From NCBI GenBank assembly GCA_001510575.1, contig LNGK01000006.1, positions 2,475,565 through 2,539,564 of the forward strand: 64,000 bases of DNA, given 5' to 3'. Each line of letters begins with the position of its first letter. The first letter of the stretch is position 1. Positions 34,014 through 43,431 of the stretch are shown here, piece by piece. The notes beneath the pieces are model-generated. The model was given only the letters and a program-made list of their open reading frames with translations, did not search any database and had not been told where the DNA came from. Both the position numbers and the translations under genes were made by a program. Origin of the DNA: Knoxdaviesia capensis. Lineage: Eukaryota; Ascomycota; Sordariomycetes; Microascales; Gondwanamycetaceae.

Positions 34014-35231
34014 ATGGCTACAAACAGCAATAATACCTCTTCGTACCTCCTCCTCCTCCCACACCCTCCATCCCCACCGATAAAGACGGCCCTCACTACC
34101 GCGTATACTCCGATCCTTCGTGCCGGGTTGAAACACATTGCGTCGCTAACACAGTCCACGTCGAATGTGATTGTGGCACTTTCATGCGGGCTCAGCAGGG
34201 ACCGCTTGTCAGGTCGGGCCGCAAGAGTGAAATGGGACGAGCTTCAGTCGACGTTGGCGAATGTCTACGCCATGGCATCTTCCGTCTGTCAAGAGCTGGA
34301 AGTGAATAGCGATGCGTTTGGGCCTGGAAAGGGCCTTGATGTTACGGTGGTTCCTGTTGAACGCGGCGGCCGGGTCTCGGATCGCCTCTTTGAAGCGAAC
34401 GGAACGATCGTCAACGATGTTCAGTCCTTCGTGGCCACCTTTGCCCGCTGGGGCTTGATACTGTACCCGAGCAGCGAAGACGGAACGCAGTTTCTCTCGG
34501 AAGTTCTGAAGCACTCGGAGAAGCGAAAGATAATGTACAGCCAGATCCGGCCCATCGACTGTGGCATAACCCTTCACATACCCTCCGCCACAGAGCAAGA
34601 AGCGAGCGAGTCAGTATTAAAGCAATACTCTGTGGTGTGCCTAGGGGGAACTTTTGACCACATCCACGCGGGCCACAAGCTCCTCCTGACGGCGGCGGTC
34701 CTCCTGCTCGAAGTCCCCATGTCGGAAGATTCGGGCAGCTGTACGTTCATCATAGGTGTAACTGGAGATGAGCTTCTCAAGAACAAGAAGTTTGCAAGCG
34801 AAATCCAGTCGTGGAGCACGCGAGCCCGGGCGGTGGTTGATTTTCTGGCTCTCTTGTTGCGACAGGCGGAGAATGGTGTGCTGTCCCCCCAGGCTGGAAT
34901 GGAGATCACAGAGACTGCCACCAGCATGACGGCTGTCTTCCGGAAGGGCGCAATTTCGGTCGAGTTAGTTCAAATCCAGGATGCATTTGGGCCTACGATA
35001 ACCCGGGCTGACATCGGTGCCCTGATTGTCTCCGGCGAAACCCGTTCAGGCGGCGCGGCCGTCAATGACAGACGGGAACATATTGGATTTCCGAAGGTCG
35101 CGATTTTTGAAGTTGATGTTATCAACTCGTCCCAAGACGAGGGTGGTGTTAGCGACAGGGGAGGCACTCATTCTTATGATTTAAAACTCAGCAGCACGTT
35201 GATTCGGGAAAGATTGAGCAATTCACGGTAA
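34014..35231 (+). CDS. cab4: Pantetheine-phosphate adenylyltransferase (CoA pathway, Cab4-like)
   Basis: The enzyme joins AMP to 4'-phosphopantetheine to form dephospho-CoA, the penultimate step of CoA synthesis. The single exon encodes 405 aa from the ATG at 34014; the frame is open farther upstream, but that part is rich in hydrophobic residues and lacks similarity. The N-terminal 200 residues are an eukaryote-type extension of unknown role. The nucleotidyltransferase domain starts with CLGGTFDHIHAGHKLLLTAA (GxFDxxHxGH, residues 211-221). GVTGDELLKNKKFASEIQSW follows, then ALIVSGETRSGG near the position of the ISSTxxR-type motif and LSSTLIRERL at the end. There is no dephospho-CoA kinase domain, as in other fungi and unlike animal COASY. 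Confidence 0.93.
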   Translation: MATNSNNTSSYLLLLPHPPSPPIKTALTTAYTPILRAGLKHIASLTQSTSNVIVALSCGLSRDRLSGRAARVKWDELQSTLANVYAMASSVCQELEVNSDAFGPGKGLDVTVVPVERGGRVSDRLFEANGTIVNDVQSFVATFARWGLILYPSSEDGTQFLSEVLKHSEKRKIMYSQIRPIDCGITLHIPSATEQEASESVLKQYSVVCLGGTFDHIHAGHKLLLTAAVLLLEVPMSEDSGSCTFIIGVTGDELLKNKKFASEIQSWSTRARAVVDFLALLLRQAENGVLSPQAGMEITETATSMTAVFRKGAISVELVQIQDAFGPTITRADIGALIVSGETRSGGAAVNDRREHIGFPKVAIFEVDVINSSQDEGGVSDRGGTHSYDLKLSSTLIRERLSNSR

Positions 35232-37077
35232 TCATGGTTATGCATGCCACTGGACTCTCAAATTTGTTTTAGTCATTTCCTTTTTTTAACGCGTGAATCC
35301 CGTAGCCATTGTATTTGTTGCACGAGTGGGCATTTACGCGACGCTTTCAATGACGCTATTCACATTCACCCAGGATATGGACTCATTTTGAAAGAACAAA
35401 CGAGCTTCATTTTCCGATGTGAGTATGAGGGTTGCGGGGTAAATTATCCGATTGAGCTGTAGATTAGGGTTTGCATATGAGTCTAATGTAGACTTCTGCC
35501 TACAGTATGTACTGTATGTGTCCTCTGCGTTGTATCCTCGGAGACCGATGAATACCCGGAGCAATGGGAAACCGTCTCTCCGTTTGTGTCCCGGGCGGTC
35601 TCCCTCTGACTCCACACGTACTGTAAATACTGTACAGTAGATCCCGTTTGCCAGCATTTTCTGGTTGTGGCGTACGCTTCTAGATCCTATAATATCATAC
35701 AGCCATCAAGCCCAAACACAACACCAGAGGAACGGATTTATATAGCACTCTAATCTCTCAGTCAATATCAATCAGGTGAAACAAATGGCTGCGACTGGCA
35801 TTCACAAGCAGTCAGGATGAAAACCCAAAGCGCTGGTACGAAGGTGTGTGTTTTCAGGTACAGGTTTGCGGGATGACATCATTTAGCAAGCTTTAGGTTC
35901 CTGACTACGGCCAACAGCGTTTTTTCTTCTTTTTGTCGTTTGATTGTTCCTCGTTGGTGGGCCACGCAGTTCAGCCAGCATCTCGGTGGGAAGTTCAGCA
36001 GCATGAAACAGGACGGAGAATTAGTGGGTTCGGCAGTCAATCCTGTTGCAAGCTGGTTCCATAGGAGTCAAGAGCAAGGTTCACTCACCACGACCCAGCA
36101 TGTCCAAGCGATACTATATGTCCATCCTGGATGGTGGACGGACACAAGTCTGCAAGTGATATGCTATATGTGTTTTGACTTAATTCCATGACGGCAAAAA
36201 TTGGCCGATCTCGTCGTTGTCCAGACGGAATCAAGCGCGAAGACCGGCCGGCTAATGCAATGGTGATTATTGTGCCGTGACTTGGCACGCAAGCCACAAG
36301 AAGCCTGGCTTCCAAGCTTCCAAGAGTTCAGAATCCACTGTTTGGTATCCCTCTCTCGTGTGTGGATGTATCAATGAATTTCGATGTAACTGGCGCCTAA
36401 GAAAGTCTCGGTCTGTGTTCCGCAAAGCCGCTCTCTTATATGGGTAGTTCAGCTTTCCCGTCCAGCAGCCCTGACCAGGGGTCTCACTGTTATATTTATT
36501 TTCTTCCTGTCTTCAAAGGAGGTGTTTCATGAACCCTCGAGGCCTTGCCAACTGGCTTGCGCGGACACTCTCTTGAAAGCGCACCCGTGCGGGAGGAGAC
36601 TCCAAGTGACTCCGTACTGAGGCCGGTTGGAGCGATTGTCGCAGGCGAAGTGGCTTCTTTAACTTGGCGCTCATATTACGGTAATGCCACTTCATACAAG
36701 CAGCAGTCTTGGCTTCTTGGACGGTTTCAATGAACGGAATCTTCTTTTCCTCATAAGAAGGAGCTTGTCGCAAGAATCATTTATTTCGTTGGCCAGGACC
36801 GGCGTCTCGTCAAGCTTTTTTTTTTCTTCTCTTCTGGTGAGATGCAGGCAAAATATATATACATACTTTTTTTCACTTTGGCCCCCGGATTCGACGATCG
36901 CGACCTCTCGCCGGCTTTATATAATTTCTCGACACTTCTTGCATAGCACCGAAAAGAAGAAGAAAAGAAGAAGAAAAAAGAGGAAAAGAAAGGAGAAAGT
37001 ACTAGCCACACCTATCCTCGGTTCCGCTCCATTACCCACAGTCGCGACTGTTGTCCTCCTCCGAAACTCTCCAGACC
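35232..37077. other. Intergenic, with a hairpin-like inverted repeat at 35501-35639
   Basis: The 1.85 kb have no convincing gene. A palindrome-rich segment at 35501-35639 looks like a small inverted-repeat element. The last 250 bp before the protease start are A/G- and C/T-rich. I cannot exclude a short upstream exon for the protease in this part. Confidence 0.5.
35501..35639. repeat. Candidate MITE-like or hairpin inverted repeat
   Basis: The left end has the palindrome TACAGTA-TG-TACTGTA; the right end has the perfect palindrome TACTGTACAGTA. Moving inward, TACTGTATGTGT on the left matches the complement TACAGTACGTGT on the right with two differences, and GGAGACCG is found inverted in both arms. 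No clear target-site duplication is visible. Confidence 0.4.
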
Positions 37078-38669
37078 ATGAATTCTCCCTCCCGCCCCAG
37101 ACCCAACCGTCGCGGGTCGCCCTCCCCCCGAGTCGAGACCCGCTCCAGCCAACCAGCTCCCGGTGTGGTTCGATGGGACATACAAAAACGAACAGCGGAG
37201 ACCGCGCCGTTTATCCGCGACGCGAGGCACCGCCGCGACGACATTCCAGCCGGGACATTTGAGGAGGTCATCACCAACGAACGGATCTTGGGCGGCTACT
37301 TCTCGACATGTTCGGTCGGGACTCCCCCGCAGGACTTTGTCCTCCTCATCGATACGGGAAGCAGTGATACGTGGCTTCCGAGCAACCAGGCGGCTATCTG
37401 TGCTTCGGGGATCCGGTTGGACGGGTGCTCCAAGGGCAGCTGTGTGTTTCCACCCATATATATATACGTTTCTCCGTTTGGTGTCCTGGAATGTGGTGTG
37501 CTAACACTGGTCGGTTTCGATCTACAGTCGACTCTGCAAAGTCATCCACTTTCCAAACTGCCGGCAAGGGCGAGTTCTTCGTCTCCTACCTCGATGGCTC
37601 ATACTCGGTGGGAAACTATGTCACCGACACCCTCGACATCGGCGGCGCCGTCGTGAAGAACCTCACCATGGGTCTCGGCCTGAACACAACAATCGACCAC
37701 GGGCTCGTTGGCGTCGGCTACGCCATCAACGAGGGCTCCGTCCGAACCACCAACAAGACCTACTCCAACCTGCCCATCAAGCTGATGGAGAACGGCCTGA
37801 CGAACAGCGTGGCGTACAGCCTGTGGCTGAACGACCTCGACGCGAGCACCGGCAACATCCTGTTCGGCGGCATCGACTCCGCCAAGTTCGAGGGCGACCT
37901 GGTGCGCGTGAACATCCTGCCGGACGAAAACGCCGGCGGCCGGATCACCCACTTCACCATCCCGCTGACGCGGCTCACGGCCGACTCGCCGTCCGGCACG
38001 GACACCCTGGCGAGCGCCGAGTTCCCGATCCCCGTGATCCTGGATTCCGGGACCACGCTGAGCTACCTGCCCCGCGACATCACAGACCAGATCTGGAAGG
38101 AAGCCGGCGCCGAAGCGGGCGGCACCGTTGTCGGCGTGCCCGCCGACCTGGCCATGATCCCGTGCGCCCGCAAAGAAAGCCCCGGCAAGCTGCGGTTCGC
38201 GTTCGCGGGGCCGTCGGGGCCGGAGATTCCCGTGGGAATGGACGAGCTCGTCATCGGCTACACCACCGGCTCCGCGCCGGCGTTTTCCGACCGGAGCAAG
38301 TTCAAGGGCCAGGATGCGTGTCTCTTTGGTATCCAGGTTGGGCAGGCGGGCGCATACCTGCTGGGCGACACATTCCTGCGATCCGCATATGTGGCGTACG
38401 ATCTGGATAACGATGAGATCGGAATTGCGCCGACGCGGTTCAATGAGACAAACGCCGAGATCGTCGCCTTTCCGAGCCGGAACGCTGTGATCCCAAGGTC
38501 GACCAGTGCTCCCAACCAGGACCAGCTGGATACCGCGCCGTCCAGCGATGTGCCAACATTGGCTGCAGCATCGGGGTTTCAAAATGCCGCCCTATGTTTC
38601 ACTAGGAATATACCGCTACTGAGGTTGGCTGCACTAGTCTTGGTGGTTTCTCGTTGTATATTGATATAA
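37078..38669 (+). CDS. Aspartic endopeptidase with GPI-type C-terminus (yapsin/OpsB-like)
   Basis: Pepsin-family proteases of this class are anchored at the fungal cell surface and process or trim wall and secreted proteins. Exons 37078-37441 and 37528-38669 give 501 aa. The junction restores GSFDSAKSSTFQ, the usual sequence after the first lobe loop. Catalytic Asp residues are in LLIDTGSSDTWLPS (Asp 92) and VILDSGTTLSYLP (Asp 294). VVRWDIQKRT resembles the propeptide start of the family. The C-terminus ends in a hydrophobic segment (LLRLAALVLVVSRCILI) after a small-residue region, as expected for GPI attachment. Odd: the only in-frame ATG gives a basic, Pro-rich N-terminus with no signal peptide, so the true start is probably in an upstream exon or the N-terminus is damaged. 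Confidence 0.85.
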
Positions 38670-38910
38670 TATCAGACAACTTCGTTGAAAGAGAATGCTC
38701 AGATGTGTGATAGAAGGAAGGCTCAGGGCTTCGTGTTGTTGTCCTCTAGGCTCTAACCCTAACAGTTTCCCAGTTTTGTGGCGTAGTGCAGTGGCTTGTG
38801 GCTGAACCCAGAATATTTCTATCACATGCATACATCACATCTGCGACCCTTGATCCCATCTCCTTCCCTTCATCATCAATGAATCCATTCGTGTATCAAA
38901 TTCCCCCACC

Positions 38911-40398
38911 ATGTCCCAGGACCCTGTGCTCTCCTTTTCAATACCCAGCATCCATGACGGAACTGTTCTTGACTGCCGGATCCACCATCCCGCCGTGTTA
39001 ACGCCCTCATCCGCCGCCGACTCGCGGACATGGATGCGCCACGCCGCCATCTTCGCCCACCCGTATGCGCCACTCGGCGGCTCCTACGACGACCATGTGG
39101 TTGAGACCATGGTCAAGGCGCTCCTGCACCAGGGGTTTCTGGTTGGCACATTCAACTTCAGGCAAGTCAACTGCTCTCTTCCTACAGCTTTTGGGGGGGG
39201 ATTCAGGCACTGACAGGAGATTGCCGCCGTGGTTTTTCTCGTCTGTAGAGGCGCGTCGGGTTCCGCTGGCCGTACGTCGTGGACCTCAAAAGCCGAGCAG
39301 GACGACTACACCTCGATGATCGGGTTCGTGCTCGAGTACATCCGCGTGCTGCACACCTCCAGATCCGCGCGCTCTGCCGATGGCGCCGCCGACCCGCAGC
39401 AAGTCCTGCTGCTGGGGGGCTACTCCTACGGCGCGATGATAACCACGCTGCTGCCGCCGCTCGATGAGATCGTGGCGCGGTTCGCAGCGCACCCGCTGGA
39501 CGCAGCCATCTGCGAGATTACGAAGCGCGCGCAGAATCTCGCGCAGGAACAGTCTGCGGTGCTCGCAAGTCTGCTCGAGTCCAGCCTGGTTTCCGCGGGG
39601 CCGAAGTCGCCGCGGCGGAGCCTGGGGATGCGGGTCGGCGGCAGCGAGGCGATTGCGCCGCGGCCGAGCAGTGATTCGCGCAGATCGTTCTCGCTGGACT
39701 TGGACGGCACGGCTATCCGCCGCGGACTGCATGATTTGATCCGGCCGTCGGAATCTAAAAAGCGGCGATCGCTGGGGCACTTCGGCTCGATGGACAGCGG
39801 TCGGGGCTCCGCAGAGGAGCAGTCGCAAGGCCACGATGTTTTCACGGCGGGGAGCTCAACAGCAGCTGCTGCCGTGGGCAAGAGAGCTGTGACACCTCGG
39901 GAGTCGCGTCGCAGGAACACCGTTAAGCCGGCGTACCTGCTCGTCTCCCCGCTTCAAGGCGCAATCAACCACCTTGCGCGAATGTCCCTGGCCGGCTCTC
40001 ATACACCCAGTGCACCTCCCCCAGCTGCCCCCCAACCACCACCATCACACCAGCCATCGTTCCTCTCCAGGATATTCCGGTACCACTCCGACGCAGCCGC
40101 GCCTCCCGAAGAACCCCCCTCACCCTCCCCGCCGGATAACCGCGCATCACTCGGTCTTGACCCCGCTGAAGGAAAACTGGTCTTGAACCCAACGCTGGCG
40201 GTGTACGGCGACAACGACGTCTTCGTCTCGAGCCAGAAGCTCCGCGCATGGACGATGCGCATGGAGACCTACCCCGAATCGTTGTTTCGCGGGAAGGAAA
40301 TTGCTACGGCCGGCCATTTTTGGGTTGATGAGCTGTGTATCACGCAGTTGCGGGTGTTCGTGGCAGAGTTTGTCCGAGATCTGCTGTCCCGAGAATGA
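38911..40398 (+). CDS. Alpha/beta hydrolase-fold protein
   Basis: Exons 38911-39161 and 39249-40398 give 466 aa. The intron is of the GC-AG type (donor GCAAGT), the only choice that restores FNFRGASGSAGRTSW, a conserved strand-loop of this family. The nucleophile elbow is GGYSYGA with Ser 143. The Asp of the triad may lie in VYGDNDVFV and the His in ATAGHFWVDE, both near the C-terminus. Between them is a long, Ser/Arg/Pro-rich insertion (about residues 185-375) that looks disordered and may carry phosphorylation sites (RRSLGM, RRSFSLD, KRRSLGHF). The substrate is unknown. The family appears in fungi as uncharacterised hydrolases; the fold is certain, the activity is not. Confidence 0.85.
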
Positions 40399-40581
40399 AG
40401 AACACACATATACATGAACTACTCACGCACATACATAATGATAATAATACAGGTTCGCACGCATGAACACTTGAAAGCGGCTCAGTCTGTTCATGATACC
40501 TTGCGTGAAATGTGAATTCAGCTATATAGTAAACATGGTGTGGTATATCCAAAAGAAGAAGATAGATCATGAGCTACTCAC

Positions 40582-41323
40582 TCACGTCTCCGGGCGAGTT
40601 TGATTATGGAAGTTTTCATAATGACTCCGCGCCATGCGCCGAAGCGGGGGTTTCCGCAAGACCCCCAGGTTCGACTCGGAAAACCCAGCGTCTGCGGCGT
40701 CGGCCGAGGCCAATCCTCCGTCCGCAGGTCCCTCAGTATCGGAGTCTCCGCCCACCAGGCCTGCCGCGGCAAACTGCCGCGAAAGCATCTGAATGCTACC
40801 ACTCGACCCGCGGCGCGACCGCTTCGCAGGCGGCAGAAAGTCCGGCATCGCGCCTCGCGCCGGGACATGGTGTGGCGGCTGCAGGTCCCGCCGCCGCGGC
40901 AGCGTCGACGACCACAGCGTGGCGGTCGACCGGCACCGCAGATCCGTCTGGCTATCGGAGAACACCACGCGGGCGCGCAGCAAGTGCACCGCGCGGTCGA
41001 GCGCCAGTTCGATCGCCAGGCGGTCTTTGATGCGGCTCAGTTTGGGCCAGGTGGCGCGCTCGCCCGCCAGACACGCCCGCAGCATGAACTCCGAGGTGGG
41101 GTTCGACAGCAGGGACTGCAGGTCGTGCACCTGGATTTCCGGCAGGATGGTCACGTCGCCCGAGTACTTCTGGCTGAGGATGCTGCGCAGCTTGGTCACC
41201 AGGTTGGGCATGATGCCGAGCTCGGCGAGGAAGTGCATGCGGTGCAGCGCCTCGCTCTTGGCCAGCGCCGTCAGCGTGTGCAGCCAGGCGCCGGCGTCTC
41301 CGCCATCGCCCATGCGGCGGCTG

Positions 41324-41359
<36 letters not shown>

Positions 41360-42758
41360 GCGGCGGGACTGCTTCGGCTGGGCGAGATCACGTCGTCGCT
41401 GGGCAGGAACGGCACGATGTGCGGGTTGACTTGCGACACGATGAAGTGGTTCACGTTGAACATCTCGGCGAGCTTGGTCATGGGGAGATCGTTGTCGACC
41501 GAGCCGTCAATCCAGCGTTGCGGGGTGGGGTTCCACGGGAGGTGTTCTCCGGTGGTTGGGTTTTTCACCAGGAGCGGGGCGGCGGTAAACACGAGGGGCA
41601 CCGAGCATGAGGCGGCAACGGCAGACCAGATCATCACATTCGGGGCGGTAACATAGTTGAGCAGGCGCGGTAAGTCGTAGAGAGATTCAGTTGAAACGCA
41701 GATGTTCAGGATGCGGCGAGTGCGGTTATAGGCTTCCTGGAAGGTAATATCGCCCATCATCTTCCGCAAAACCCGGGTCAGGTTGGATATGTCGGCCCAG
41801 GATCCCTCGGTGAGAAGGCGGCGCAGGTGCCCCAGCAGCCCGGACTCCTGCTTCGGATCCTCGAAAACATCAAGATCGCCGTACGGGAAAGAGTCCAGCA
41901 GTTCGGGGATCTCCTCGTCCGTCCGCGTGCAGAGGACGGCACACACAATAGACCCCGCCGAGGCGCCGGATATTATCCGCGGAAGCAGGTTGGTCTCGAA
42001 CAGCGCCTTCAGGACCCCGACATGCAGCATTCCAAACGTGGCGCCACCGCTCAGAAGCAACGCGCTCCGGCCGAAGCTTTGCCGGGCGCAGAGCATGCCG
42101 TCGAGGAGATCGCGGTAGTTCAGGCCATCGGGGAGCGATCGCACGCTGGTTGCCACGAGGAAGTCGATCGACTCGGTGGCGGACTGCACGTACTGTTCGA
42201 TAAAGCTCTTGGTGCCGACGTAGCACCGCCGGTACAGATCGGCGTTGCCCATCCCGCCAAAGTCACGCGACAAGGCCGTGCGGACGAGGTGCAGAACCTC
42301 TCGAGTATCGCGGCGGAGCCGTGCCGCGTCGAGTTCGCGCAGGCGCATCTTGATGAGCTCGGCGTTGCAGTCGGTGGTCGAGGAATCCAGTTTCCACTGG
42401 TCGTTGCCCAGAAGCGAATCCAGCTCCCGGGCCGTATCCTCCCATTCTTTCAAGCATCGAGCCTGCCCGCCGGTGGTTAGCTGTGTATAGCGGCGTGCGT
42501 GTATTCCGGGCCAAGACTAACGTTTTTCATGCCCAGAAGCAATGCTTGCCTCCTCTCTTCGGTATATTGTTGCTGTTTCCGCTCCGCCGGCGACCGGCGG
42601 TCCAGTATCGTCAGGGCCCGGTCAGACACACCGTTGAGGATGTGCGACACACTCGACAGCGAGATGATCCGGCGAGAAAGGAGCTCGTGCAGGCCGGAGC
42701 GCTTCCGCATAAACAGGTCCAAGTCGTCCATGGAGGACGGCCACGAAGGGCCCGCCAT
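40582..42758 (-). CDS. Patatin-domain triacylglycerol lipase (Tgl3/4/5 type)
   Basis: Proteins of this family hydrolyse triacylglycerol on lipid droplets and some act as lysophospholipid acyltransferases. Minus-strand exons 42758-42522 and 42462-40582 (59-nt intron) give 705 aa. The N-terminal region (DUF3336-like; LDSLLGNDQWKL then YRRCYVGTKSFIEQYV) precedes the patatin domain: oxyanion loop LLLSGGATFGMLHVGVLKAL, nucleophile elbow SGASAGS with Ser 247, and the dyad Asp 398 in WIDGSVDND. The protein continues with QVNPHIVPFLPSDD, a long Ser run encoded by AGC repeats (41328-41360 on the plus strand), and a Ser/Arg-rich tail. Both catalytic residues are present. I cannot decide between the Tgl3 and Tgl4/5 branches. 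Confidence 0.93.
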
Positions 42759-43431
42759 CTTGAGCCGTCGCCGAACTCAGGCAACAAGCCGCGGAGTATC
42801 GGGGCGTCTTTGCGGAGGAAGTTCGGTCTTCGCGTCGTGTTCAAGTCTCTAGTTAGTTCGTCAATACCGTTAGGGGTCCGTCTATTTATCCGCACATCCG
42901 TCGTCGACAGCAATATGATTAATTAATAAGATGCGTATATATGCTCATAAAATTGCACTCTGATCTATACACAAAGAAAAACAAATAGCCCCCGAAATGG
43001 TGAATCGAGGGGAGAAAGACAGCCAGAAGCGAGCGATCGGCAAAACGGAAAAGAGGCATCTGATCAAATATGATGACATGCGAAACAACCGCCAATTTGT
43101 TCACGCGGGTTAATGACCCGCTAACCCTAGTGCATGGAGCATTCTAGGCTTTGCATGTGACAGTTCCTGGCCAAAAATTCCCACATACCCCAGACTAATT
43201 CTCTTAGGGACCGGGAATAGGCGCCGTCCCGGCCAGTTGGCAGCGGGTGGGCTTAGGGTTGTGTAGGGTTACAAGAATATGGCATGCGCCGTCTCTCTTC
43301 ACCGGCATGGCCAACATGATCTCAGAAGGGTCAGGAGAAGCCGCATCATGTACACTCAGAAGCAGTCGCTAGATAAGTGGTATTATTATTACATACATAG
43401 TCATCAATTACAGGTAGAACACGCTGCAATG
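42759..43431. other. Intergenic, lipase promoter and DscA 3' flank
   Basis: The 673 bp hold two telo-box-like clusters (CTAACCCTA at 43121-43129 and TTAGGG-type copies at 43253-43270). No gene is seen. Confidence 0.6.

Noticed and set aside
36684..37262. Plus-strand frame of 192 codons ahead of the aspartic protease
   Set aside because: Lys/Arg run from an AAG-rich repeat and out of frame with the protease; only its short hydrophobic part is of interest and is listed as a finding.
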